In this document: positions 35,594 to 47,890 of the stretch, piece after piece
Layout of the letters: the number at the start of each line of letters is the position of its first letter
How positions within the stretch are numbered: the stretch's first letter is position 1
NCBI GenBank assembly: GCA_037367405.1
Contig: JAZKJV010005547.1
Coordinates: 62,001 to 126,000, forward strand
DNA: 64,000 nt
Source of the DNA: Ottelia alismoides
Taxonomy: Eukaryota; Streptophyta; Magnoliopsida; Alismatales; Hydrocharitaceae
Direction: 5' to 3'
Program-made: the position numbers and the translations under genes
Notes under the pieces: generated by a model
Told to the model about the DNA's origin: nothing
Databases searched by the model: none
The model's input: the letters and a program-made list of their open reading frames with translations, nothing else

Positions 35594-38500
35594 TGATGAG
35601 CGGCCAGCCAACAAGGGTCAGGAAATCAGATAAACAAGGGTCATTGCGATTCTAACTAGCAGGCCAAGTCACAACAAGAAAAATCGAGAACCACTCAAAC
35701 AACAAATAAAGCGATCAAAATAATGTCAGCGGTCTCTGCTATTTATTTTAACCTGGTATAGCAACCAGGGTTGACTCAAGGAGCATGAGAAATCCTTTGA
35801 AGTTGTCGGAAATCAGAACATAAAATGCATATTTTTATTAATTTTTAACTTTGCAAATTTTTATATTTTTAATAGGAGACTGAAAATAAGCAAATAAGAA
35901 ACTAAAGCATATAAGCAAGATTTTGAGATTTTTATTTAAAGCTAAAAATACTCAAAATCAGGAATCAAAATATTTTTGTGTTTTTCAAATATTCAGGTGT
36001 TTTTGGTGATTTTATGAGTTTTTTCTAATTTTTATGTGATTTTATAAAAATAAAACAAGAGTTAAACAAGGAGACAGTGCACAACTAGGATAAAATGACA
36101 AATTAAAAATACTTAAAGTGTCATAGTGCCCTGGTTAATCATATTTTTTGTTTTTTTTAATTTTTTAATGATTTTTATAAGTTTTTTAGAGTTTTTAGTT
36201 TTTAGGGGTTTTATGATGATTTTTGCGACAAAAATGGTACTGGAAGTAAAGCACACACAAATAAAGAAACACTTTTTTTTTAAATTTTAAGCACAACTTT
36301 TATAATTTTTATGTATTTAATAAAATAGACAGTGAGCTTTTTGATGGTTTTTTATTTTTAGAAAATATCAAACAATACTAAATTAATTCACAAAAACTAT
36401 TATAAATATTACGTGTTAGCAAAAGCTAATAATAATATTTATCGGATTTTTGGAATTAGTTAGGTATTTATTTGATCTAAAATAAAACACACGGCTTGTA
36501 GGGACCTAGCTGCAATTATGAGAAAGTCTAGAGGCCGATCAATAACAGAGATAAAAAGCTTGGGGCCAATGATGCAAAAAGCCCAGGCATTCATACACGT
36601 GCTCAAAAATTCCACGTATAGGGGTATAAATGCAATTATCAAAAAGTTTCTATTCAAAGAATTATATATGTGAAGTTCAAGATAAAACATGCAAATACAC
36701 CAGATAAGCACGTGTGACGGCGCGCGAGTTCATACAAACAGGACTAAAATTCAAATACTGGAAATAGAAAGTGTCCACATGCAAAATAACCAAAGTATTT
36801 TAAACTACAACAAATAATTATAGGAATAAATGATAAAACGAATCAGAGAGTGGCCTAAAGACAAATTATTCCTTACTGGGCGCGATCCAACGATCGGAGG
36901 TTTTCCACTTAAGATTGGACGGCTGAGATGGGTGGATACCCCTTCGACGATGGAGGGTGTAGATGAGATCGCCAGATGGATCTCACGGTCGGAGGCCTCC
37001 CATGGATGAACTGCTCGGATTAGAAATGGGGCTGCCTTCGATCGGACGACGGGAGAGACGTCAGGAAGAACGAGGAAGAACTCACCAGAGGCGAGTTTCA
37101 ATCGTCTATTGTGCGCGGCTCCGACGTCCTCTCGAGCTGCTGGAAGATGGAAGATGTCGGCGATGACACTCCGTAGTGACATGATGGCTCAGAAGGGCCC
37201 ACGACCAAGTAGAGGTCCCTGGGAGTTCACAGTCGACCTGGAGCTCTCCTGCAGTGGTATGGACCTCCAGATGAGGTCTCGATGCGCTCCAACCCTGCAG
37301 GAGGAAGGGTTTTGCTCGGAGGGTTGTTCCAGCACGGGTTAGAGTGTTACGAGTAATTAATAGCGGGAGCTGGGGGTGAACGGGCAGGTCTCCAGGACAT
37401 GTGAATGATTCAACATGTATGGGTCTCCAACCCGATGGTTGGAGCCTCGTGACTCGTGAGGGGTTGCGGAGAGAATGTAGAAGCGATAGGGAGTCAGAGT
37501 GGGGCATACGAAGGGTCGAAATACGGTGAAAATGCGAAGAACAGAGGACCGTCGACGCTACTCTGTTCGGGGATGACAAGATGCATTCAATGGACGATAG
37601 GCGGTAAAAAGAGTACCTGAAGGTGGAGGAACACACCTGGTGTTGCGGACGACGGTCTACTGTGGCCGTGGCCTCGGTGGCTGGCATAGCCAGAGGCTCT
37701 ACTCCTCGCAGAGGAGCTGAGGTGTGAACCTCGCCGGACCTTGGTCTAGCACGCTCCAAAAGGCTCCCACGCCCTCCCTCTCGCTCGTTGTCACTCTGCG
37801 AAAGGTAGACAGTTAGGCAGGATATGGTGGCGCATCCAAAAGGTGGAGGGAAAGGAGGGGGTGGTGCATGTTATATAGGCGTGAGGGTCCGACATGGAGG
37901 AGGCGCGACCCGCGAACCGAGGTGCTGATCGAGCAAGGGAGTATCAGGCGAGGGTTAGGGATCCACGCCCTCGATTCGGAGCGGAAGTTTGGGAGAAATG
38001 GAGATCAGATAAATGGGAGAAATCCGACGAAAACGAGGCTAGCGAAAAAGGGTGCCTGGGGGGACTAGTTGGTCGGAGTCAACAATTCGAGGTGGCCCAA
38101 GCAGAAGGGGCGGAGAATAGGGCAAAACATACTACAGGACAAAACAGATGAGAAAAATAAAGATAATTATATAAAAAACAATAAATGAATTTAAATGGAA
38201 AAATGAATAAAATGGAAAATGTTCATTATTTTTCAAAGAATATTTCTATGATTTTTAAATATTTTTATGAAAAATAAATTAGTGTATATACAATATATAA
38301 TATTATATACAGGTATAATATACCTATGTATTATGTACAATAATTTTTATTTTATTATTTTTGCATAAATACCTCAATTTTATATTTTATTTATTTTCAA
38401 CATAATTCTACAAGCATAAAATAATTTTTATTTTATTTTTATAAATTATATACAAGTAATAAAATAATTGGCGGTTGTGATATATATATACATGTGTATT

Positions 38501-38935
38501 TGTACAAGTGAGGAGGATTTTATTTTTATTTTAAATTATTTTTTCTAATTTTTATTTCATTTTTATTTTATTTCTAGAAATATATACAAGGAGGTAAAAA
38601 TAATTTAGTTTTATTTTGTCAAAAATAATTATTTATATACATAGGCACTATGTACAACATACAGTGAATCCTATCTCTCTCTACTTATATTGTTTGACGA
38701 TCAGGTCAATGCTTGACCTTCTCTTGAGGTTTGGATCAGACTCTGTATTTATTCTAAATACCTCATTCCTTTTTCCTTTCATTTATTCTTTTATTTTACA
38801 CAAATACATGCTAATTATGCAATATTAACAAATGCATGCTAAATGCTATGTTGTTGTATTTACAGGTATTTACATGTTTTGCCAAGATAAATAGCTAAAA
38901 TAAAATAATAAAGAGCGAGAATCGGGGATTCATCA
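35594..38935 (-). repeat. 5' LTR of element C
   Basis: 3342 bp, starting TGATGAATCC at 38935 and ending ...CCGCTCATCA at 35594, next to the PBS. TATATAA lies at 37878-37872 (minus). A CAG/GTACTC donor has its exon end at 37617, and the acceptor cctcctgcag ends at 37295, giving a candidate 322-nt leader intron. U3 is AT-rich (38150-38935) and U5 AT-rich (35650-36480). No genes; the GC-rich middle yields chance open frames. Confidence 0.82.
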
Positions 38936-39734
38936 CATCTATACATTATATAAAAAACCATCTTCAATGTGATTTTTCAATATATAAATTTATCCTATTA
39001 CATATATAATTACTATACAACCAAATATTATATTACTTGCACTGAAAAAACATTATATGAATATTTATTTATTTAATTAGTAGTTTTCATACATATTATT
39101 GTCGCTACAAAAGAATTTAAATAACAATTTATTTTCATATAACTACACTTCTATAGTAAAATTTGAAATATATATTCACGTGCGAATTCAATTTGATGGA
39201 GATGTATGAATAGTAGAGATGATAAAAAAGGAAATGAAGTGAAAAGTTTATATAGATGATATAATTATTGGTCACATTTTACCTTAGTATATAGTGCAAG
39301 AAAATAGTATATCTTAGTGATATTATCTAGTACAATATAATAGTAAAAATGTAAATTTAAATGTAAAATTTTAAAAATAGAGTAGATATCCGCAACGAAG
39401 TACGTGCATTCAACTAATAACTATTTAGAAACATCTTCATATTGTACAGTAACTATGGTCATTGCTGATCGATCTTCTTCACCCCTACTTACCTATTTAT
39501 GAAGATTAATAGTTGTAAAAAAGAAAGTGAGAGACCAAAAAGCTGTGTGCTCCTATAACAAATATATAATAAAATTATTAATAGAATATATAAACGCATG
39601 ATATTATGTATAAGTAGAAAATAATATATTTAACTAATAAGACAATCATGCATTCGTGGTGTCGTAATAGCAATAAGAACTTTTGAATAGGGATTGGACG
39701 TCATGATGCAGGAGTTGTTTAGCGAGCATATCCT
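38936..39734. other. AT-rich DNA without recognisable features
   Basis: Flank of element C. No coding sequence, LTR signal or clear repeat is visible on either strand. Confidence 0.4.
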
Positions 39735-39919
39735 CAGCAGTACTAAAGAGGTCCGTTGTAAAACCCTCGGTTGCTTGAGCCACTCGATCTTAATCGAGCG
39801 ATTTGTACGAAATCGGTGTTTTTGTGAGCCCTTATCGTGAGAACTCGTGCAAATCGCTCGATCAAGATCGAACAGCTGAAACTTGATCACAGTTTAAGCA
39901 GTCCTCTACAGTACTGCAG
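39735..39919. mobile_element. MITE-like inverted repeat
   Basis: Imperfect outer arms cagcagtactaaagagg (39735-39751) and cctctacagtactgcag (39903-39919). The strong inner arms are 39783-39805 (ctcgatcttaatcgagcg...) and 39850-39871. The inner core cgctcgatcaagatcga recurs inside the MITE at 51426-51598. No convincing target-site duplication was found, so edges are approximate. Confidence 0.45.
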
Positions 39920-40151
39920 AAGATCTACTGCTGAGTTGTTTATCATACAGATCCCGTCTTACATGTACAATACGCAGTTTCATGAATTTCAAATAGATAT
40001 ATAGTAAGACAAATGGTTATGTTGAATGCTTCAACATTGTTAACAACATGCTCAGAATGAAAAGTTTGACGTTAAACGGCACGCCGTGAATGAATAAAAT
40101 TTTATATTTAACCAAACAAAAGCAAGAGCATTGTCTGTTAATATTAATGAG

Positions 40152-40548
40152 TAAGGATGCAAACGGTCGGATACAAATACATATATAGGTGTTATCGTAT
40201 TTTTATCCGTTTTTAAATATGAATTCCTATGCAGATACCCATATTAACACATATGAAAACTATTTAACATATCTTTAGAAAAATGAATAAAGATGTAAAA
40301 TAGAAACTGATTGCAAACAAATATCACTAGAAACACTAGATATGTTAGCTTAAATATACATGAAATTGATCAATGGAGCACACATGATATAAATATATTA
40401 AATTACTTATATCATAATGATCATATGAAACATGGTGAAAGGAGGTATACATTTATGTTATATATATATGGCTAAAAAATATATCCGCAACTAATATCTA
40501 TATGTGAAAGTGGATATACGGATACATGTATGGATATTTGCAGATATT
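40152..40548. mobile_element. Partial hAT-like non-autonomous element
   Basis: Starts taaggatgcaaacggtcgg, like the ends of many plant hAT elements (TAGGGATGnAAACGG type, established). It holds recurring ggatatacggatac-like words toward 40548, where LTR F begins with TGTTTATGCGG. The other end is not seen. Confidence 0.4.
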
Positions 40549-43100
40549 TGTTTATGCGGATCTTATGTTCCACACAAGGTGGGAACGCAGTCGCTGAAGC
40601 GATCCACAATAACCTCGAATTCAAATAATAATTAACCTACAATAAAGATCAAGCAATGCAAAATAAAAATATGAAGTTAAAATTTATTATAACTCTATAA
40701 ATAGTGTATATATATGTAAGTATGTATAGAGGTCGAACATGGGGAGCAAGGGGAATAGAGCACAAAAAAGGCAAAAAGACAATAATTGTTATGTGTATTT
40801 AAATAAAATTTTAATTTTTAGTGGGTTTTTAATTATTTATTTTTTTGGATTTTTAATTTATTTTTTGTTTTGTTTTTTATTTTATAATTTTTTTATATTT
40901 TTAAATTTACTGCTATTAATTTCCTTTTAATAAATAGAGGTAATAGGGGGAAAATAAGAAATATACCTTGGGTACAACCCTTTTTATTTTTTTGAGGGTA
41001 TTAAAAATATTTTTGATTTTTTAAATAATTACAATAATAATAATTATAAAAAAGTAAATATACGTATAAATATACAATATAGATTAGTGTATATATTTAC
41101 CTATAAATACTCAAATCCACAAATAAATTCTTTTTGTCTTTTTTTTATATTTTACTATATCTTTGTGATTTTTATCTTATTTTTTGTATTTTTAATCGAA
41201 TAAAAATAGGAAAACAGTGAGCAATAACAAATAGCCGGATTGTTTTGGATTTCAAAAATAGATAAATAGCTTAAAATTTTCAAAAACTAATTTAAATATA
41301 CAAAATATAATCAATAAGATACAAAAACTGAAAATACAATTTTTGGATTTTTAACGATTTTTTATAATTTTTTAGGGTTAGAGAGGGTTTGCAATTTTTT
41401 ATTTTTCTTTTGAATTTTTTAGTGATCTTTGGTCTGTCGGTGTGAAATACAATAATAAATAGCCTCTATTTTTTAGAATTTTTAAAAATAGTTTTTTTCT
41501 AATTTTATGGATTTTCTAATATAAATAGGGAATAAATGCATTATTTTTAGATTTTTTAATATGGAAAAATATTTTATTTTGCCATGCAAAAAATATATGT
41601 GATTTGATGTATAACATGCACCTAAAATAAATTTCCTATAATTTTTAAATGCAAAACTATTTTTAATGTAAGAAACACAATAAATAAAAATACAACTCTG
41701 ACAGACTGAAATACAAATAAAAATACATAAAAATATAACCATGAACAAAAATAGGAAGCCCGGGTGTCTCTGCATAATTTCCCATCAACATTCATACAAT
41801 GTTGGCAGGAGTATAAATGCAATTTACAAAACATGGCAGGGCATACATACAAAAATTCCAAAAAAGTTTTGAAATGAATTACAAATTTACTGGACAAAAT
41901 AATAACACCAAACCACATGGGGGTCCCTGCAAAAAGCCCACTACCTCAAGTGTATGGCCACGTGAGGTAATATGGTGAGGGACCTAAGTGCAAATAAAGA
42001 AAGTAAATGTGGTCTACTACAAATATTACAAAAACGTTTATGTTACAAACATCATTTTATCGACTAAAGTTAAAATACAAAAGGCGGGGTAGAGTTTGCA
42101 AAATACCCCCTAAAGGCGCAGGTGGATGGTTGGATGCGCTTCACTTGCCACGTGTCACGTCGTAGACGGTGGATGAAACTTCGCTTCTGAAGGCCTGATA
42201 TTAGATCTCAGCTGGAGATCTGACAACTGCGAGGCGATGGATCCTACGATTCTTGGGAGATCTGGGGCGTTGTTCTTGATTTGGCAGTTAGGAGAGGACC
42301 TGGAAGAACAAGGAAGAAGCTCGCCTCCTGCGAGCTTCAATCTACTCTCCAAAGCATCTCCGGGCACCTGGGATGCTTCTAAGTAGCCCAAAATGTCGTT
42401 GATGTCACGCCAGCTGGAAGCTTCAAAAGGCTTTGGGGAGCTCCAGCATGGTCAGATGAAGTCGAGGAAGCAATGAGTCTCCTGGTACGTTATCCATGGC
42501 AAAAATCAACCGCGAGGGGTCTTTGACTCTCCACGATCTGCAAGGAATCACAAGCAAACAAAAAGGGGTCTATGTGGCTCTCTGTGAATCGAAAATGGAC
42601 GGAGATGAGGTCGAGAGGAGAACTCTGACTATGGGGCAGAGATGGAGGTCCGATCTCTTGATATAGACAAGATCAAGTTGGATAGGGTGCGTGGGATGGA
42701 AAAGAAGCGATGGGTGCCGATGTGGGTGCAAAAAGATGGGTTGGAGGACAACGAAATGCGGTGGGAACAGTCGCTAGAGCTCAGCTCCGGTGAACTACTC
42801 TTGATGGATTTAGCAGAGAATCAAACAGAAAATGGCTGAAATAAAAGCTACTCTACGCTAGGTTAAGACATAGGAGCGAAAAGGAAGGCTAAACTAAGGC
42901 TTTACCTATCGGGGAAGGGAGCCTGGTCGGAGCTTCACCGCAAAAGAATGGCGAGACTCAGATCACCACCTGAGGATCTTTTACTCCGTTCAAAAAGGCT
43001 CGGCTAGTCACTTGCTGTCACCAAGGATCGGAAACATAGAGAACTCAAGGGATTTCAAGGCTGAAGGGGGATCCAATTCGAAATGGAGCCGGTGACTTAT
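40549..43100 (-). repeat. LTR F: truncated Athila-like LTR
   Basis: On the minus strand the end (gttcccaccttgtgtggaac, then ...cgcataaaca) matches the 3' end of the A/B LTR. 42120-42420 matches C's leader (compare 36880-37180). A donor-like gatag/gtaaag (exon end 42906) and acceptor ccttgcag (ending 42538) would bound a 368-nt intron. A TATA-like taaaaataag lies near 43100. The U3 is missing and the right edge against the LINE is uncertain by about 150 bp. Confidence 0.6.
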
Positions 43101-43258
43101 TTTTACACAAGGAGATCTTTGACCGAGGATTCTGTTCGATGCATTGCTCCATCGACCGGGGAAGTGTGAACCGCTTTAGCCCTTTAGATCGTGGATTTGT
43201 AGAATGTTTGGGGTAGTGCAAACACTCTCCATTAGGAGGAACGCAGTGGTTACTTAAC

Positions 43259-44452
43259 GAAGCTGCTATCCTGGAATGTAAGGGGTCTTGGACGACCCAA
43301 AAGGCGCATGGGGGTTGGGAATTTAATTTGTGAGGCCAAAGCAGACATCTTCCTGTTGCAAGAAACAAAATTGTCTTGCAGTTTGGCAGAGATTGGCTAT
43401 GAGTTGGGCATTGGGCAAGCCTTTCAAGCCCCAGTCATGGAGGCGCAGGGACCGGTCGGAGGACTGATCACGGGATGGAGGAAGGAAGTTTTTGAGGTGA
43501 TTGCATAGTGGAGGTCCACCTTTTCACTCTCGATCCATCTCAGGCGTCGGGCAGATGGTTTCGCCTTTACAATGATGAATGTTTATGGCACCAATGATAG
43601 TGGAAGGGGATCTTTAGCAGCAGACTTGATTTAGATGTACTCTGAACAAGATGATGGGGTTTGGCTTGTGGGGAGGGGGGGATCTTAACCTTACCTTGCT
43701 GCCAGATGACCGCCCTAGGGGGAGAGATATAGGCTCCGTGAATTTTCTGGAGATGGTACATTCTTTGGGCCTAACAATTATAAATGTGACATGTTGTGCT
43801 TATACTTGGCGTAACGCGAGGTCAAGATCGATACTGGATAGATTTATTCTTTCCATTGCTGGGGTGGAGAGGTTCCCACTCTCACAGGCGTGAGCTCTTC
43901 CGCGGGCTCACTCGGATCACACACCTATTATATGGTCTTCTGGTGAGGAGGTAAGAGGCATGTTCATTTTTCGCTTTGAGCGGTCCTGGATACTGGATGA
44001 AAGATTCAAGGTCTAGTGACAGAACAATGGAGGAGGTGGAGTCTGGAGGGTTCGACAGTTAGTCGTATGGCAGCTAAACTGATGATGCATAAGTCATTCC
44101 TGAAGGAGTATGGAAGAGAGGTGAGACTGAAAAGAAGGGAAAAGAGAGGAAAGGCTCAGGAGAATGTGGTTCGTCTGGATGATCTCGACGATCTAAGAGG
44201 CTTAGATCAGGAGGAGATGGGGGACAGATCCAGGCTTATGGAGGTGATTTTGATGGAGGATCGGAAAGAAGAGGTGGCATGGAGACAGAAGTCCAGGTAG
44301 AAATGGCTAAAAGATGACGATGTGAATACCAGATTCTTTCACACCATGGCATCTGGCAGAAGGAGGAGGAACCATATTTATTAAATTGAGGTGGGGGTTG
44401 AGGTTTTTCGGGGAAGCGCAAATTGGTTGTGCACTGAGAGTGTATTTTGTGG
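43259..44452 (+). pseudogene. LINE (L1-type) ORF2: endonuclease part
   Basis: Nicks target DNA for target-primed reverse transcription. The APE-type endonuclease opens with KLLSWNVRGLGRPKRRMGV (about 43259), then EAKADIFLLQETKLS with the catalytic Glu. The DLNLTLLPDDRPRG strand follows (about 43690), and SDHTPI (about 43913) completes the endonuclease signature. The post-endonuclease part runs to DDVNTRFFHTMASGRRRRN (about 44318). A TAG at 43506-43508, a frame change near 43640 and a TGA at 43891-43893 disable it. ORF1 was not recognised. The reading is interrupted at 44453-44457 by LTR E and resumes at 47573. Confidence 0.82.
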
Positions 44453-45463
44453 AGGCGTGATGAATCTGTGATTCATCATCACAATATCTTGATCTTATCA
44501 AAATCCCCGAGTAAAATCCCATAAAAATGTCCATAAAATCAATAAATTAACAAAATGACTCTTGTAAATAAAACTCACTAATTAATGTATATTATATTGT
44601 ACAAAATAATTTAACAATCAAAAAGCCACAAAAATCAAAGGAGTTTTTCACATGTAAATAGCTCAAAACTTCATGTATTTTTAATAATTTCATTTCAACT
44701 CCTTTTTGGCTAATTCTTTTCTAACTTGTTTATAAAAATGTATATAAAAATACAAAAATACAAAACAAATTTCATCTCAAATAAATGCTCCTAGATCCCA
44801 ATGGGAAAAAGTCGTAAAGACCAACTTCCAAGCTAAATTCCCGCTCCGTATGAACTCCAAATTCACCAAACTCATTTTAAAGTTCAAGTTAGAAAATTAT
44901 CTATCCAACGGAAGTGGTTTCATTAAAATCGGAGCTCGTTTGCAAAAGTTGGGTTTTGGGACCTAGATCTACATTGTATATTATGTTTATATTCATTCTT
45001 TCTTCATTTTTTATTTTATCTTTCTTAATTACTAAAAATCCAAAAAAATCATTGTGGTGTTGTATTTTGATTGTACTATTTTATTGTATTTTCCTATTGT
45101 ACATATCTACTATTAAAAAGACAAAAAAATATAAAAAGAAAAGCAAACAAAAAATTTTGTACATGGTGTTTTGTCTTCTTTTGTAAATTCTCCACCATTT
45201 GTCTTCTCTTTTTATTTTATTGTATTTGAAGTAGCCTACTTTTATTTTCTTTTATTTAATCACATTCTCTACAATAACTTCCCTTTCTCCATTAACCTCC
45301 AAGTCTTCTTTCAACCTCCATTCCACTCCATATTCTTCATATAACCTCCCATTCAACTCCACCAATAATCTAACTTCTCATTCAACACCACCACCTCTCT
45401 AACTCCCATTATTCATCTCTTTATAATCATCTCCACATCCACATTTTTTCCCCATCCACCATT

Positions 45464-45776
45464 CTTATAGAATAAGGAGAGAGCTTGGAGTGTTTTGTTG
45501 GTGACAGCGGCGAAGCATCGTCCTCAAGCGACGACCTCCTTCAGGTGAGATCCGCGGAGCTCCGCTTCGCGTCACGAGTTCCCCGTCGAGCTCGCATAGC
45601 TTCTCCGATTTTTATTTCGCCAATCGGATCGAGGCGACGACATGAGTCCAGCGTAGCTGCTCCGCCAATCCGGCGAAGATCAGGTAAGTATTTCTTCTTA
45701 TTTTTCTTGTTATTTTATCTTATCTAATAGTTTGTTTCATTGTTGTCTCATCATTTTTTTATTTTTATTTTTTTAG
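45464..45776 (+). promoter_or_regulatory. Promoter-like and splice-site region of LTR E
   Basis: A weak TATA-like cttatagaataa (45464-45475) is followed by donors cag/gtgaga (exon end 45544) and the near-perfect cag/gtaagt (exon end 45683). A T-rich acceptor (tttttttag, 45768-45776) follows, giving a candidate 93-nt intron from 45684. Splicing is inferred. Confidence 0.45.
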
Positions 45777-46024
45777 CACACCACATCCAACCCACCATCA
45801 TTTTATTCATCATTACCACATTCCCCATCACATTTTTACCACCATTACCACCATCTTCATCTTTTCCACCATTTCCTTCTACCAATTTTTCCCTTCCTTT
45901 TTGTAAACAACCACTTTTGTTTCCCTGTTTAAGAAATCAAAATTAAAAAAAATTAAACAAAAAAACCTTTTGTTGTATTACATCAGAAAAAAAATCAAAA
46001 AAAAAATTAAAAAAAGCACAGGAG

Positions 46025-46345
46025 GGTGGAACAACAGCAACCGCCGCCGCCCCACCCCCCTCTTCTCCGCCGCTAACCGCCTCTCCAGCGGCCATCACCG
46101 CCGGCACCGCCCGCCGGCCCTCTCTGCGGCAGCCGCCGCGCTTCTCGCCACGGCGGCCTGCCGCCGCTGCCCCTCCAGCGCGGCCGCCGCTGCAAGCGGC
46201 TGCCTCCATCACCGTGACCCCAGCGGGCCGCCCTCCCCAGCCGTCATCCGCCGCTCCCCACCGCGCGGGCGGCACTCCTAACCACCGCCGCGAGGAGAGC
46301 AGCCCCCCCCCCCCGTTCGTCCTCCGCACCGCCGCGGTCTCGCCG
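46025..46345. other. CpG-dense GC island in LTR E
   Basis: About 320 bp dominated by gccgcc, gcggc and cgccg words, with a run of 12 C at about 46303-46314, inside an otherwise AT-rich LTR. Open frames of Ala/Arg/Pro composition occur on both strands and are judged compositional. Retained CpGs suggest a young or unmethylated copy. Confidence 0.6.
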
Positions 46346-47572
46346 ACGCCGCCGACCACCGCCCTCTTTGGTTTCTCCTCCTGTAACCACGAAGAAGAAG
46401 GTGACCTTTTTCCTTATTTTTTTTAATGTAAAAATTGCGTTTTTTTATTATAAGTTTAGAATATTGCATATCAGTCCCTGTACATAAGTTTGAGTTTCTT
46501 TTTAGTTTCTGTATTGCACAAAGACCCCTATGTTTGTGTGTTGATTTGGACATTGATTTGGCATCTTTTTATTCAATGAAAAATACTTTTATATTGAGCA
46601 ACTAATTCTCTACATTGTGGATATTTATTTATATTTTTATGGTAGTTGGGTAATTAATTAAAAATAATTAACTGAAACTTTGCATATTTTACCCACTCAG
46701 TGCTCTTAAATTCATATCTAACACACAGTTGCTCTAAAAATTCCACAAAAATTCTACTTGATGCTTTGATGAGTGCTTAACTTACTGTCCAAATTTCATC
46801 CAAAATGGAGTTGTCTTGTGCCTTAAATAAATTGTAGAGTGATTTTAGTTTTTGATTTTTAATTAAATCCCCGTATATTCTTTTTGCGAAATTTCAACTC
46901 TCCTGGATTCTAGATCTAAATATCTTTCTGAGATAATTTGCATTCTGATTAATTTGATAACGTGGATTAACTAGGAATTAATTACTCACTGTCACTCTGT
47001 TTCTACTAAAAAATACATAAAAAATTCATAACTTGTCAAAAAATTCCAAAAAAATCATTGTAGTCTTCTTTCATCATGTTTTCATTCCAGTAATTTTTTC
47101 ATAATTTTTACTTACTTTGTGTGAGAAATTGCGAAAAAATCCATAAAAAGTGTGCATTTTTTATTGCATTTTAACCCCTAAAATTTTAAAAAAATGTGTT
47201 TTGTGTTCATCTCTGGATTAGGACTCTAGGAAAAATACGAATTGGCTAATTTGGACTTCTTTTCCATTAAAATTAATTTAGCCTTGTTGTATGTTTTCTT
47301 AGTGTTGTAATTCACCTGCATTTTGTTTTTTTGGCATTCTACTTGCATAAAAAAATCTAAAAAAATACCGCATTGGATATCTAGACCTAAATTTGCAAAT
47401 TAATTTCAAGTTGTTCCTTTGCCTCCCTGAGTTCGACCCCGGACTTGCCCGGGATATAAATTAAGCCGAGACACTCTTCACGGAGATCTTCTCTCGGTTC
47501 TGACCGAATCGCTAAGTACACGTGCTACAACGTGACCGAATTAAACAACGTATTCAGCGACTCGTCAAGGCG

Positions 47573-47890
47573 TCGTGGAGAAGGCAAGGGGATGGTTGGG
47601 GGTGGCTGGGGAGGGGGTGAATATGTTGACACCGGGACGTGCAGAGATGCTAGTGACACTCTTTTTCAAAGAGTGAAGTGAAGATTGCAATTTGGGGACT
47701 GAATGCAGATGGGGCACCGGGGCTGGACGGTTTTCCAATCTTCTTTTACAGAGAATTTTGGGAACGTCTCAAGGTTGAGATCGTAGAGGTGCTAGAAGAA
47801 TTCAGAGAAGTAACACATGGGATTTGAGAAGGTTAACATGGCAATGTTGTTTTTGCTGTTAAAGAAGGATCACCCGGCAAGAGTAGAGGT
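47573..47890 (+). pseudogene. LINE ORF2: start of reverse transcriptase (continuation)
   Basis: Resumes the LINE after LTR E. ADGAPGLDGFPIFFYREFWE (about 47710) is the plant L1 RT entry motif, and a stop-broken stretch ends at LLLKKDHPARVE (about 47850-47890). Copia I integrase begins directly after, so the catalytic part of the LINE RT and its 3' end are absent here. Confidence 0.78.

Larger units (their letters stand above)
30072..38935 (-). mobile_element. Element C: Athila-like Ty3 retrotransposon, 3'-truncated
   Basis: Read from the right: full 5' LTR (38935-35594), decayed tRNA-Asp PBS (35590-35573), leader, gag (34216-31621), protease and linker (31583 to about 30140). It ends at the first residues of RT, where B's LTR begins. 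It is more diverged from A than B is but has the same domain order. RT, RNase H, integrase and 3' LTR are missing from the window. Confidence 0.87.
44453..47572 (+). mobile_element. Solo LTR E with 5-bp target-site duplication, inserted in the LINE
   Basis: TSD aggcg at 44453-44457 and 47568-47572. The LTR itself is 44458-47567 (3110 bp), from TGATGAATC to ...CGACTCGTCA. No PBS, PPT or internal region, so it is a solo LTR, normally left by LTR-LTR recombination (established). The ends resemble those of C and D, so it is Athila-like. It is younger than the LINE it splits. Confidence 0.88.

Noticed and set aside
39783..39871. Plant microRNA precursor
   Set aside because: The inverted repeat could fold as a hairpin, but it is bounded by outer inverted arms like a MITE and shares its core with another MITE; no independent miRNA evidence is available from sequence alone.
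45970..46426. Long Ala/Pro/Arg-rich open frames on both strands at 45943-46426
   Set aside because: They exist on both strands of the same GC-rich island in LTR E, lack any recognisable motif and reflect composition (absence of AT-rich stops).
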